This document shows positions 52,467-61,084 of a DNA stretch of 64,000 nt, piece after piece (positions within the stretch are counted from its first letter, which is position 1; each line of letters starts with the position of its first letter). Source of the DNA: UBA1206 sp041672465 (lineage in GTDB: Bacteria; Bacillota; Clostridia; Oscillospirales; CAG-382); NCBI GenBank assembly GCA_041672465.1, contig JBAYZO010000001.1, positions 1 to 64,000 of the forward strand. Direction: 5' to 3'. A model generated the notes under the pieces. That model ran no database searches, was not told the DNA's origin, and saw only the letters and a list, made by a program, of their open reading frames with translations. The translations under genes and the position numbers were made by a program.

Positions 52467-54740
52467 TTAATACGCCTCCGAAAAAACCTTTAGGGCTTGT
52501 CTTATTTTTTCCATATCACCGTCGGTGGGTTTTCGCGGCGAGCCGATAATTTTGAGGAGTTCCGGGTGGTCTTTTTCAAAGTGCTCAAAGAGCAGCGACT
52601 CAAACCTCACCATTTCGTCCGGCGGCACTCCCTCGGCGTAGCCCTCGGTGACCGCGCAGATGATAAGCGCCTCTTTGTCGTCTGATATCGGCGCGAACCT
52701 CGGCTGATTGAGCGACGCCATAATGCGCGAGCCCGAATCCAGCACCTTTCGGGTGTGCTCGTCTATTTCCGTGCCGAACTGGGCGAAAGCCTCAAGCTCC
52801 CTGTACTGGGCGAGGTTCATTCGCAGGGCGGAAACGGTCTTGCGCATAAACGGCCTTTGCACCGCGCCCCCCACACGGGAGACGGAAAGCCCCACGTTTA
52901 TCGCCGGGCGCTGACCGGCGTTAAACAGTTCGGTTTCCAAAAATATCTGCCCGTCGGTGATTGAGATAACGTTTGTGGGAATGTACGCCGATATATCCCC
53001 CGCTTGAGTCTCTATAATCGGGAGCGCGGTCATGCTTCCGCCGCCATTTTCATCGGAAAGCCGCGCGGAGCGCTCGAGAAGTCTTGAGTGGAGGTAGAAA
53101 ACGTCGCCGGGGTAGGCCTCTCTCCCCGACGGGCGGTGGAGGAGGAGCGAGAGCTCGCGGTACGCCACGGCGTGCTTTGAAAGATCGTCGTAAACTATAA
53201 GCACATCTTTGCCCTTATACATAAAATACTCGCCCATCGCCGTTCCGGAAAACGGCGCTATATACTGCATGGACGCCGACGAGTAAGCGTCGGCGCAGAC
53301 GATTACCGTATACTCCATGGCGCCGTACTTTTTAAGCTTTGATAAAATTTCGGCGACGGTGATTTCTTTCTGCCCCACCGCCACATATATGCAGATTACG
53401 CCTTTATCCTTTTGGTTTATTATGGCGTCAATGGCTATAGAGGTTTTACCCGTCTGCCTGTCGCCGATAATAAGCTCTCTCTGCCCCCGCCCGATGGGAA
53501 CGAGCGCGTCGATAGCCTTTATGCCCGTGTGGAGAGGAACCGTAACCGAGCGGCGGTCGAGGATTGCCGGGGCGCGGAACTCTATCTGGTTAAACTCATT
53601 GGCGCGGATAGTTCCAAAGCCGTCTATCGGCGCGCCGAGGGGGTTTACAACCCTGCCGAGAAGATTATCCCCCACGGGGACCGACGCCATATGCCCGGCG
53701 CGGCGGACCAAATCCCCCGCCTCTATATGTTCGTATCTCCCGAACACCACGCAGCCGACCCTGTCCGTAGCAATGTCAAGAATCATTCCCAGCTCGCCGG
53801 CGGAAATAAACTCGACAACCTCCCCGTACATAATGTCGGCCAGCCCGTTAAGCCAGCAGATACCGTCTGAAATGGAAATAACCCGCCCTAACTGATAGAT
53901 TCCGATTTCCATTTTTGAATCCTTGACGCTCCGCACCAAAGTGTCGGCAAAGCCCTTGGCGGTAAAGTCCGAAACTGCGGTGCCTTTGCCTATCCTTTTT
54001 GTCATTCGGTAGAGGAGATCGGAAATCGTCCCGTCATAAACCGTGTCCCCGACGCTCAGCTTTAGCCCGCCCACGAGCTCAGAATCAGTTTTATAAACAA
54101 AATCGCTCTCGCCCCCCGCTTTTTTTGCGCGGGAGCTGACTTCGGAGCGGATTTTTTCCACAATTTCGTCCTCAAGGGCAAAAGTTGAGGTCAAAACAAC
54201 CTTAAGCGGCTTTTTTTGGGATATATACACCCTGTTGCCGGATGTGACCGAAACGACGGCCAGCAGCGAATCGGCAATTTCCCCCTCTTTTTTTCGGAAC
54301 AGGCTGACATACGGCGGTTTTGACATAATGCCGAGCGCCATTTCCTTTGCGCGGGTTATGGCGTTTTTCCTCACTGTCTCAAACATATCCGCCCGAAGCC
54401 CCAAACAAAGGCTGTCGTTTTCCCGCCTCAGCGTCTCTTTTTCTCTCTCGTTTGACGAATATATTTCGCTTACCTTTTCGGCGGCGTGAAGTGTGTATTC
54501 CTCTTTTATGGATCTTATTCTGTCCTCGGCCTCTTTTTCCTCAGACTCCATTATGCGCTCGGTTTTTTCGGCTATGAGAATCGCCTCCGCCGAATCGTCA
54601 AGCTCTTTATTTATTTTCTTCCGCCTTTCCCTAAAAGCGCGAAGCAAAAACCCTTTTTCAAACCCCAGCAGTTTTCTCAACAGAAAATAAACGACAGGGA
54701 TAAGAATAAGCAGGTTTATAACCGAGTACAAAATCTTCAT
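52467..54740 (-). CDS. ATP synthase b-like/delta/alpha fusion subunit
   Basis: One uninterrupted frame of 757 residues joins parts of three subunits. Residues 1-25 form a membrane helix (LYSVINLLILIPVVYFLL) and ~26-165 a charged coiled coil, as in b. Residues ~178-247 match the C-terminal domain of delta (LKVVLTSTF ... LVGGLKLSVGDTVYDGTISDLL); the N-terminal helical bundle of delta is not recognisable. From ~278 on the alpha subunit is complete: YQLGRVISISDGI, P-loop GDRQTGKT (426-433), and SAVxR-type NVGLSVSRVGGAVQ. A separate b gene lies just upstream. Met277 at 53912 has AAGGA 7 bases before it, so free alpha could also be produced. The closest described arrangement I know is the mycobacterial b-delta fusion. 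Confidence 0.93.
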   Translation of the reverse strand: MKILYSVINLLILIPVVYFLLRKLLGFEKGFLLRAFRERRKKINKELDDSAEAILIAEKTERIMESEEKEAEDRIRSIKEEYTLHAAEKVSEIYSSNEREKETLRRENDSLCLGLRADMFETVRKNAITRAKEMALGIMSKPPYVSLFRKKEGEIADSLLAVVSVTSGNRVYISQKKPLKVVLTSTFALEDEIVEKIRSEVSSRAKKAGGESDFVYKTDSELVGGLKLSVGDTVYDGTISDLLYRMTKRIGKGTAVSDFTAKGFADTLVRSVKDSKMEIGIYQLGRVISISDGICWLNGLADIMYGEVVEFISAGELGMILDIATDRVGCVVFGRYEHIEAGDLVRRAGHMASVPVGDNLLGRVVNPLGAPIDGFGTIRANEFNQIEFRAPAILDRRSVTVPLHTGIKAIDALVPIGRGQRELIIGDRQTGKTSIAIDAIINQKDKGVICIYVAVGQKEITVAEILSKLKKYGAMEYTVIVCADAYSSASMQYIAPFSGTAMGEYFMYKGKDVLIVYDDLSKHAVAYRELSLLLHRPSGREAYPGDVFYLHSRLLERSARLSDENGGGSMTALPIIETQAGDISAYIPTNVISITDGQIFLETELFNAGQRPAINVGLSVSRVGGAVQRPFMRKTVSALRMNLAQYRELEAFAQFGTEIDEHTRKVLDSGSRIMASLNQPRFAPISDDKEALIICAVTEGYAEGVPPDEMVRFESLLFEHFEKDHPELLKIIGSPRKPTDGDMEKIRQALKVFSEAY
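53910..53929 (-). promoter_or_regulatory. Possible internal translation start for free alpha subunit
   Basis: On the minus strand AAGGA stands 7 bases before ATG 53912, in frame with the fusion. Initiation here would give a 481-residue alpha subunit beginning MEIGIYQLGRV, just short of the usual ~500. Confidence 0.4.
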
Positions 54741-54757
54741 TTCGTAATTTTAACCTC

Positions 54758-55183
54758 TTAATAATCCTTGGATACAAGGCGGTCGGCAAGCGCCGCGGCA
54801 AACTCGTGCAAATAACCCTCAAGGTCGCCTTCCATTTTTTCCCGCTCTTTTTCGAGGGCTTTTTTAATTTGTTCTATCCGAATATCTTCGCCTTCCTCAA
54901 AACGCTTTTTATCGGCAAGGATTTCGGCGTCCGCCTTTTCAACGGTCGCCCGGAAAGCGTCGCTCTCGCTTTTGCGCGACAAATCTATCCGCTCTGAAAT
55001 AAGGCGGTTTTGCTCCTCAAGCTTTTCGGCGGAATTTGTCTTTATCGCTACGCTGCGGTTTATTTTCCGTCGGCGTTCGTGAATGTTTTTAAGCGTCGGC
55101 TTAAACAGCAAAAAGTGGAGCACCGCCATAAGAACACAAAAGTTGATTATGGTAAAAACAATTGTGGAAAGTTCAATAGACAT
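54758..55183 (-). CDS. atpF: ATP synthase b subunit
   Basis: A 141-residue peripheral stalk subunit: an N-terminal membrane helix (STIVFTIINFCVLMAVLHFLLFKP) followed by a long charged coiled coil (KNIHERRRKINRSV ...). This is shorter than the usual 160-170 residues. The next gene, 17 bases on, carries a second b-type segment fused to delta and alpha, so the stalk is probably a heterodimer of b and fused b-like chains, as with b/b' of photosynthetic bacteria. AGGGGC precedes ATG 55183. Confidence 0.92.
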   Translation of the reverse strand: MSIELSTIVFTIINFCVLMAVLHFLLFKPTLKNIHERRRKINRSVAIKTNSAEKLEEQNRLISERIDLSRKSESDAFRATVEKADAEILADKKRFEEGEDIRIEQIKKALEKEREKMEGDLEGYLHEFAAALADRLVSKDY

Positions 55184-55192
55184 GGCTTGCCC

Positions 55193-55420
55193 CTAAATTT
55201 TCGCCATTAGCATAAAAGCTATGAGAAGCCCGTAGATTGTAAGCGCTTCCATAAGCGCGAGCGCTATTATAAGGGTTGTTCTTATATCTTTTCTTATATC
55301 GGGCTGACGCGCTATCGCGTCCATTGCGGCCTTGGCGGCAAGCCCCTGCCCTATTGCCGGGCCTAAAGTTGAAAAGGCGATACATATCGCGGCCGCGAAG
55401 GCGATTAGTTCTTGGTTCAT
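55193..55420 (-). CDS. atpE: ATP synthase c subunit
   Basis: A 75-residue, two-helix proteolipid that forms the rotor ring. The polar loop ARQPD is intact and the ion-binding Glu is in ALMEALTIYGLLIAF on helix 2. A Gln is present in helix 1 (AIGQGLAAKAA), but the residue after the Glu is Ala rather than the Ser/Thr seen in Na+ rings, so proton coupling is more likely. AAGGAG lies 8 bases before ATG 55420. Confidence 0.95.
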   Translation of the reverse strand: MNQELIAFAAAICIAFSTLGPAIGQGLAAKAAMDAIARQPDIRKDIRTTLIIALALMEALTIYGLLIAFMLMAKI

Positions 55421-55467
55421 TTTTTTAGCTCCTTAAAATTATTATGTCTTATGTTTTATGTCTTTAG

Positions 55468-56115
55468 TTAATCCGTCGCGGTCGCCTCGTCAATATAAAT
55501 TGCCGAAAGCATTGTAAACACAACCGCCTGTATATAGCAGAACAAAAGGCTGAGCAGCATCATTATTACCGGCACGCCTATGGGGAAGATCTCATAAAGC
55601 TGCGAAGTAACCGATTCTTCCCCGTAAATATTGCCGTACAGCCTTAAGGAGAGCGAAACCGGTTTAATTATTTCATCGAGCAAAAGCAGCGGGAGGAGAT
55701 AAACGGGTTTTACAAATCTTTTTATATAATGCCTGAACCCCAGCCGCGCCGAGTAATACTGCAGCGCGAAAAAAGTACACACGCTAAGCCCGATAGTTAC
55801 CGAAAGCGAGGAAGTAGGCACATTGAACCCCGGGATAAGATTAGCCCCCGGTAAAAACCCAAGATAGTTTGAAACCATTATAAAAATAAACATTGTGCCG
55901 AAGAACGCGAAATATTGTTCGGTCTTTTGCTTGCCGAGAATATCCCTTAAAAAATTTTCAATATATTCGACGCCGCTTTCAAGTATGTTTTGAATTCTTC
56001 CCGGACGTTCTTTAAACCTGCGAGTCATTACAAGCGAAAACACGGTAATTACCGCGATAATCGCCCACATCGTGACTATCTCACCCGTTACCGTTATTCC
56101 GAAAACGTCAAACAA
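55468..56115 (-). CDS. atpB: ATP synthase a subunit
   Basis: A 215-residue, multi-span stator subunit that provides the ion half-channels. The essential Arg is in LSLRLYGNIYGEE, and the N-terminal LESGVEYIENFL and middle SNYLGFLPG segments are typical. It starts at TTG 56115, with GGGAGG about 8 bases upstream. It is the first core subunit gene of the operon, after atpI. Confidence 0.94.
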   Translation of the reverse strand: MFDVFGITVTGEIVTMWAIIAVITVFSLVMTRRFKERPGRIQNILESGVEYIENFLRDILGKQKTEQYFAFFGTMFIFIMVSNYLGFLPGANLIPGFNVPTSSLSVTIGLSVCTFFALQYYSARLGFRHYIKRFVKPVYLLPLLLLDEIIKPVSLSLRLYGNIYGEESVTSQLYEIFPIGVPVIMMLLSLLFCYIQAVVFTMLSAIYIDEATATD

Positions 56116-56212
56116 AAGCCCCGCCTCCCAACCGATTATTTTTATTATTGTTTTTTACGCGTTATTTATTGCTTGTCTTTGGTTTTGAATTTGTATTATA
56201 TTTGAATCAGCT

Positions 56213-56506
56213 TTAATCTCCGCCATTTTTTCTCGCCAAAATTATAGTGAAAACCGCCGAGGGTATTGTTATCCCAAACACTGCCCCTAAAACCAGCGGC
56301 CATCTTCCGAACGGAAGAGCGGGCGAGACAAAAAACACCGCGAACAGAAAAACCGTGTTTATCGCGAGCCTGAAGATATATGACAAATAATAGGTTTTGG
56401 GGCTCGACTTAACAGTTGTCATTTTTTTGGTGACAAAGTTGTCGGCGTAAGAGATAAGCGCGCCTGAAAAAAAGGCCGCCAAAAACCCAAGAATTTTTAA
56501 ACCCAT
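56213..56506 (-). CDS. atpI: ATP synthase subunit I-like membrane protein
   Basis: A 97-residue hydrophobic protein with four predicted membrane segments (GLKILGFLAAFFSGALISY, then a YYLSYIFRLAINTVFLFAVFF region, GRWPLVLGAVFGITIPSAVFTII). Size, topology and position at the head of the atp operon match AtpI, an assembly factor for the c-ring. The sequence itself is poorly conserved in this family, so the call rests mostly on context. A promoter lies at 56540-56567. Confidence 0.75.
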   Translation of the reverse strand: MGLKILGFLAAFFSGALISYADNFVTKKMTTVKSSPKTYYLSYIFRLAINTVFLFAVFFVSPALPFGRWPLVLGAVFGITIPSAVFTIILARKNGGD

Positions 56507-56539
56507 TATAAAACCTCGTTTTTTATTTACCGCTAAGCT

Positions 56540-56567
56540 ATTATAAGCAGCAATAATTAATTTTCAA
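56540..56567 (-). promoter_or_regulatory. Promoter of the ATP synthase operon
   Basis: On the minus strand TTGAAA (56562-56567) and TATAAT (56540-56545) are 16 bases apart. A dyad TTTGTA-N5-TACAAA (56584-56600) lies 16 bases upstream of the -35 box. Confidence 0.72.
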
Positions 56568-56704
56568 CACATTTTGACCCGCGTTTGTATAATTTACAAA
56601 TAAAAATCCGCCTTAAATAAAAATCAAAGCCCTAAACAGGCTTAAAAGCAAAAATATTGAATATTTTACCCTCCCGCCGAAAGCGGGATTTTAAAAACAA
56701 AAAA

Positions 56705-58135
56705 CTAAACGCTTATTGTAAAATCCCCGCCCAAAAGCTCTTCGTTCGCCTTTATGACCGGGTAAACGATATCCCTTAAATATTCTTCCGTCTGCTCGCC
56801 CGCTCTGCCCGTGAGAGCGTCCGCATCGGCGGCTTTTAAAAGTTCTTCTTCCGTAAGCCCGAAAGTCTTGTCTAAGGCTATCCGCTTTATAAGGTCGTTG
56901 TCCTCGCCGTAAAGCTTTATCCGCTCCTTGGCGGCTATCGAATGGAGCCTTATTTTTTCGTGCAGGCTTTGCCTGTCCCCGCCCGACGCGACGGCGCGCA
57001 TCAGTATGTTTTCGGTAGCCATAAAGGGGAGCTCCTCCCTGAGGTGACGGCTTATGACCTTTGGATAAACCCTTACCCCGCGCGAAACGTTTATATAAAG
57101 GGAAAGTATCCCGTCGACGGCCAAAAACGCCTCCGGCACGACAATCCGTTTGTTCGCCGAATCGTCAAGCGTCCGCTCAAACCATTGCGACGCCGCGGTT
57201 ATGGCGGGGTTAGCCGAAAGGGTCATAACAAACCTTGAAAGCGAGCAGATCCGTTCGCTCCGCATGGGGTTTCGCTTATACGCCATTGCCGACGAGCCGA
57301 CCTGCCCATCCTCAAAGGGTTCCTCAAATTCCCTCAGATGCGAGAGCAGCCTTATGTCGTTGGCGAACTTTGAGGCGCTCTGGGCTATCATGCTGAGCGC
57401 AGATAAAATATTATAATCAATCTTCCTTGAATATGTCTGCCCCGAAACATTATAACAGCCCTCAAAGCCGATCTTTTGGGCAATCAGTTCCTCAAGCCTT
57501 TTAACTTTTTCGTGGTCTCCGCCGAAAAGAGCCAAAAAGCTCGCGGAAGTCCCCGTGGTGCCTTTACAGCCGAGAAGTTTAAGGTTCGCAATCTCAAAAT
57601 CCAGCCGTTCAAGGTCAAAGAGCAAATCCTGTATCCAAAGTGATGCCCTTTTCCCCACCGTCGTGGGCTGGGCGGGCTGAAAGTGAGTGTAGGAAAGCGT
57701 TGGCAGGTTCGCGTGGGTTTTGGCGAACTCATACAGCGCGGCGACACAGTTTATAACAAGCTTTCTTATGTGTTTCAGCGCGTCGCGCATTAAAATAATA
57801 TCGGTGTTGTCCCCGACATAGGCGGAAGTCGCCCCGAGGTGGATAATCCCTTTTGCCTTTGGGCAAACGTCGCCGTAAGCTTTAATATGCGCCATAACAT
57901 CGTGGCGGAGCCGCGTTTCGTATTCCCCCGCTCTTTTGTAATCAATGTCATCGATATGGCTTTTAAGCTCCGCTATCTGTTCTTCGGTTATATCCAGCCC
58001 AAGCTGTCTTTGGCTTTCGGCAAGGGCTGCCCAAAGTTTTCTCCATGTCTTAAACTTATTGTCGGGCGAGAAAATATATTGCATTTCTTTTCCCGAATAT
58101 CTCGCCGCCAGCGCGTTTTCATATGTTTTATTCAT
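56705..58135 (-). CDS. purB: Adenylosuccinate lyase
   Basis: A 476-residue enzyme of the fumarase/aspartase superfamily that splits adenylosuccinate and SAICAR in purine synthesis. The signature loop GSSAMAYKRNPMRSE holds the catalytic Ser and Lys/Asn, and the earlier GIIHLGATSAYVGDNTD and YTHFQPAQPTTVGKRA are the other two conserved regions. It follows alaA by 69 bases, which include a CT-rich tandem repeat. A weak hairpin (TCCCGC/GCGGGA) at 56672-56686 is the only candidate end signal. Confidence 0.95.
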   Translation of the reverse strand: MNKTYENALAARYSGKEMQYIFSPDNKFKTWRKLWAALAESQRQLGLDITEEQIAELKSHIDDIDYKRAGEYETRLRHDVMAHIKAYGDVCPKAKGIIHLGATSAYVGDNTDIILMRDALKHIRKLVINCVAALYEFAKTHANLPTLSYTHFQPAQPTTVGKRASLWIQDLLFDLERLDFEIANLKLLGCKGTTGTSASFLALFGGDHEKVKRLEELIAQKIGFEGCYNVSGQTYSRKIDYNILSALSMIAQSASKFANDIRLLSHLREFEEPFEDGQVGSSAMAYKRNPMRSERICSLSRFVMTLSANPAITAASQWFERTLDDSANKRIVVPEAFLAVDGILSLYINVSRGVRVYPKVISRHLREELPFMATENILMRAVASGGDRQSLHEKIRLHSIAAKERIKLYGEDNDLIKRIALDKTFGLTEEELLKAADADALTGRAGEQTEEYLRDIVYPVIKANEELLGGDFTISV

Positions 58136-58169
58136 TTGCGTTCCCCTATTAGCGATAAAACAACACCTT

Positions 58170-58217
58170 ATCTCTTCTCTCTTCTCTCTTCTCTCTTATC
58201 TCTTCTATCTCTTTCTC
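58170..58217. repeat. TCTCTTC tandem repeat at the alaA-purB junction
   Basis: About six units of the heptamer TCTCTTC, one broken by an A, run across the end of alaA into the gap before purB. On the transcribed strand this reads as a purine-rich AGAGAAG array. Confidence 0.8.
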
Positions 58218-59419
58218 GCCGCCATAAATCTTTCAAGCCTCTCGGCCGCTTCCTCAAGGATTTCAACCCTCGGGAGATAAACCAAACGGAAATGGTCGGG
58301 TTTATCCCAGTTAAACCCCGTGCCGCTGGTTATAAGTATTTTTTCCTCTCTCAGCAGCTCAAAGGCAAACTTCATGTCGTCGTCTATATTATACATCTCG
58401 GTGTCTATTTTCGGGAAGATATAAAAGGCAGCGTCGGGTTTTTCCGCCGAAAGCCCGGGTATGGAATTAATGGCTTTCCAGATAAAATCGCGCTGCTCAA
58501 ATAGCCGCCCGCCCTCTTTGACAAGCTCATCGCTTGACTGGTACCCCCCCATTGCCGTTTGGATAATGCTCTGCGCCGGCACGTTGGAGCAAAGGCGCAT
58601 TGAAACCAGAAGATTCAGCCCCTCTATATAATCGGCGGCGTGGGCTTTTTCGCCGGCAAGGCACATCCAGCCGCTCCTGAACCCCGCCACGCGGTGGGAT
58701 TTTGAAAGCCCGTTAAAACAAACGGTAAGCAGATCCGGCGCCAGCGAGGCTATGGCGGTGTGTTTTTTGCCGTCCATAACAAGCCGGTCGTAAATCTCAT
58801 CGGCAAAAATAATAAGCTCATGCTCTCTCGCGACGTTTACTATTTCCCCGAGTATTTTATCGGAATAAAGCACGCCCGTGGGGTTGTTGGGGTTTATAAC
58901 GACAATTCCCTTGGTACGCGGGGTTATTTTTGATCTTATATCGTCTATGTCGGGTTCCCAGTGGTTTTCTTCCACACAGCGGTAGTGGACGGCTTTCCCC
59001 CCCGAAAGCACCACCGAGGCGGTCCAGAGCGGGTAGTCGGGCATGGGGATGAGTATCTCGTCCCCGTCGTCAAGCAGCCCCTGCATGGATATGGTTATAA
59101 GCTCGCTCTCTCCGTTGCCGGTGAAAACGTCGTCGATTCCGACGTTTGGTATCCCGCGAACCTGACAGTACTGCATTACGGCTTTACGCGCCGAAAACAG
59201 CCCTTTGGAGTTTGAGTACCCCTCCGACGAACGCAGGTTATATATCATGTCCACTATAACCTCGTCGGGGGCCCGGAAGTCAAAAGGCGCGGGGTTGCCT
59301 ATATTAAGTTTTAAAATATCGATTCCGTTTGCTTCCATGCGTATCGCCTCGTCCATGACGGGGCCGCGTATGTCATAGCAAACATGGTCGAGCTTGCGCG
59401 ATTTTTTAATTTTTTTCAT
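58205..59419 (-). CDS. alaA: Alanine aminotransferase AlaA-type
   Basis: A 404-residue PLP-dependent class I aminotransferase. The sequence follows the AlaA family closely: HVCYDIRGPVMDEAIRMEANG at the start, LKLNIGNPAPFDF, MPDYPLWTASV, INPNNPTGVLYS, IFADEIYD and the PLP-lysine site FNGLSKSHRVAGFRSGW. The reaction is transfer of the amino group between glutamate and pyruvate to give alanine. It lies 42 bases downstream of pyrG and upstream of purB in a leftward run of metabolic genes. Confidence 0.9.
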   Translation of the reverse strand: MKKIKKSRKLDHVCYDIRGPVMDEAIRMEANGIDILKLNIGNPAPFDFRAPDEVIVDMIYNLRSSEGYSNSKGLFSARKAVMQYCQVRGIPNVGIDDVFTGNGESELITISMQGLLDDGDEILIPMPDYPLWTASVVLSGGKAVHYRCVEENHWEPDIDDIRSKITPRTKGIVVINPNNPTGVLYSDKILGEIVNVAREHELIIFADEIYDRLVMDGKKHTAIASLAPDLLTVCFNGLSKSHRVAGFRSGWMCLAGEKAHAADYIEGLNLLVSMRLCSNVPAQSIIQTAMGGYQSSDELVKEGGRLFEQRDFIWKAINSIPGLSAEKPDAAFYIFPKIDTEMYNIDDDMKFAFELLREEKILITSGTGFNWDKPDHFRLVYLPRVEILEEAAERLERFMAARKR

Positions 59420-59461
59420 GCCGTATGCTGACCTAACCTTTCAAAAGTGCGAAAACAAAAC

Positions 59462-61084
59462 TCAGCCTTTTTCCGAAGTTCCTTTTTTATAATTGACGGC
59501 CGCCCGCACAAGACCCAAAAACAGCGGATGGGGGCGGTTGGGGCGGCTTTTGAATTCGGGGTGGTACTGAACGCCCACATAAAAGGGAATGCTTTTTATC
59601 TCAACCGTTTCGACAAGTCTTCCGTCGGGGGAGATCCCGCTGACCTCCATGCCCGCGTCCGAGAAAGATTTTTTATAGGCGTTGTTGAACTCGTAGCGGT
59701 GGCGGTGCCTTTCATTGATAAGGTCGCTCTTGTAGCATTCGGCCATAACCGTGCCGGGAAGAACGCGGCAGGGGTAGCTCCCAAGCCTGAGCGTGCCGCC
59801 CTTCGCGGTTTGGTCGCTCTGCCCTTCCATGTAATCAATAACCTTATCGGGGGAATTTTCATCAAATTCCCTTGAGTTGGCGCCTGACAGCCCCAGCACG
59901 TTTCTCGCGAAATCTATTACCGAAACCTGCATTCCAAGGCAAATGCCCAAGAAGGGGAGAGATTTTTCCCGCGCGTAACCCGCGGCGAGTATTTTTCCCT
60001 CGATCCCGCGGTTGCCGAACCCGCCGGGAATAACCATTCCGTCAATGCCGCAGAACAGCTCGCTTATATTGTTTTTGGTGATAATTTCCGAATCCACCCA
60101 TTCGATATCAATTTCCGAATTCAGCTCAAACCCCGCGTGGTTCAGCGCCTCGGCAACCGAAAGATAAGCGTCGCGGAGCTGGATATATTTCCCCACAAGG
60201 GCGATTTTAACGCTTCCCTTGCGGTTTTTAATATGCTTTATAAGCTTTTTCCATTCGGTGAGGTCGGGAGGCGGGGCGTTTATTCTAAGCTCGCGGCAGA
60301 CAATGTTTGAAAGATTTGATTTTTCAAGCATGAGCGGCGCTTCGTAAAGCACGGGGAGGGTGACGTTTTCAATGACGCAGTCGGGCTTTACGTTGCAAAA
60401 GCCGGAAATCTTGCGGAAAATGCTCTCGTCCTCGATATGCTCGTCACTTCGGAGAATAATAATATCGGGGGTTATTCCCATACCCTGAAGTTCCTTGACC
60501 GAGTGCTGGGTGGGTTTTGACTTGTGTTCGCCCGAGGCTTTTAAAAACGGAACAAGCGTGACATGGATAAACAAGGCGTTGTCAAATCCCACCTCGTGGC
60601 TTATCTGACGGATAGCCTCCAAATAGGGCTGGCTTTCAATATCGCCCGTGGTGCCGCCGATTTCGGTTATTACCACGTCGGCGGAGGTTTTTCTCCCCAC
60701 GTTATAGACAAAGCGCTTTATCTCGTCGGTTATATGCGGTATATACTGAACCGTGTTGCCTAAGTACTGCCCTTGGCGTTCTTTTGAAATGACGTTTGAA
60801 AACACCTTCCCGGTGGTGAGATTGGAATATTTGTTTAAATCCTCGTCTATAAACCTTTCGTAATGACCGAGATCCAGGTCGGTCTCCGCCCCGTCCTCGG
60901 TGACGTAAACCTCGCCGTGCTGGTAGGGGCTCATAGTTCCCGGGTCGACGTTGATATACGGGTCAAGCTTTTGCGCGGCGACTTTCAGCCCCCGCGATTT
61001 TAAAAGTCTTCCCAGCGACGCCGCCGTAATTCCCTTGCCCAGCCCGGAGACAACCCCGCCCGTAACGAAAATGTACTTTGTCAT
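59462..61084 (-). CDS. pyrG: CTP synthase
   Basis: A 540-residue enzyme that makes CTP from UTP, ATP and glutamine. The N-terminal synthetase domain has VTGGVVSGLGKGITAAS and QKLDPYINVDPGTMSPYQHGEV (two separate stretches), and the C-terminal class I glutamine amidotransferase domain has the nucleophile in FLGICLGMQ and the His/Glu pair in VGVQYHPEFKSRP. Its promoter lies ~270 bases upstream (61360-61388), leaving a long structured leader, which fits the known attenuation control of pyrG in other Bacillota, though by a different sequence. Confidence 0.96.
   Translation of the reverse strand: MTKYIFVTGGVVSGLGKGITAASLGRLLKSRGLKVAAQKLDPYINVDPGTMSPYQHGEVYVTEDGAETDLDLGHYERFIDEDLNKYSNLTTGKVFSNVISKERQGQYLGNTVQYIPHITDEIKRFVYNVGRKTSADVVITEIGGTTGDIESQPYLEAIRQISHEVGFDNALFIHVTLVPFLKASGEHKSKPTQHSVKELQGMGITPDIIILRSDEHIEDESIFRKISGFCNVKPDCVIENVTLPVLYEAPLMLEKSNLSNIVCRELRINAPPPDLTEWKKLIKHIKNRKGSVKIALVGKYIQLRDAYLSVAEALNHAGFELNSEIDIEWVDSEIITKNNISELFCGIDGMVIPGGFGNRGIEGKILAAGYAREKSLPFLGICLGMQVSVIDFARNVLGLSGANSREFDENSPDKVIDYMEGQSDQTAKGGTLRLGSYPCRVLPGTVMAECYKSDLINERHRHRYEFNNAYKKSFSDAGMEVSGISPDGRLVETVEIKSIPFYVGVQYHPEFKSRPNRPHPLFLGLVRAAVNYKKGTSEKG

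Noticed and set aside
55193..55420. Na+-coupled c-ring
   Set aside because: A Gln is present in helix 1, but the residue after the ion-binding Glu is Ala instead of Ser/Thr, so H+ coupling is more likely.
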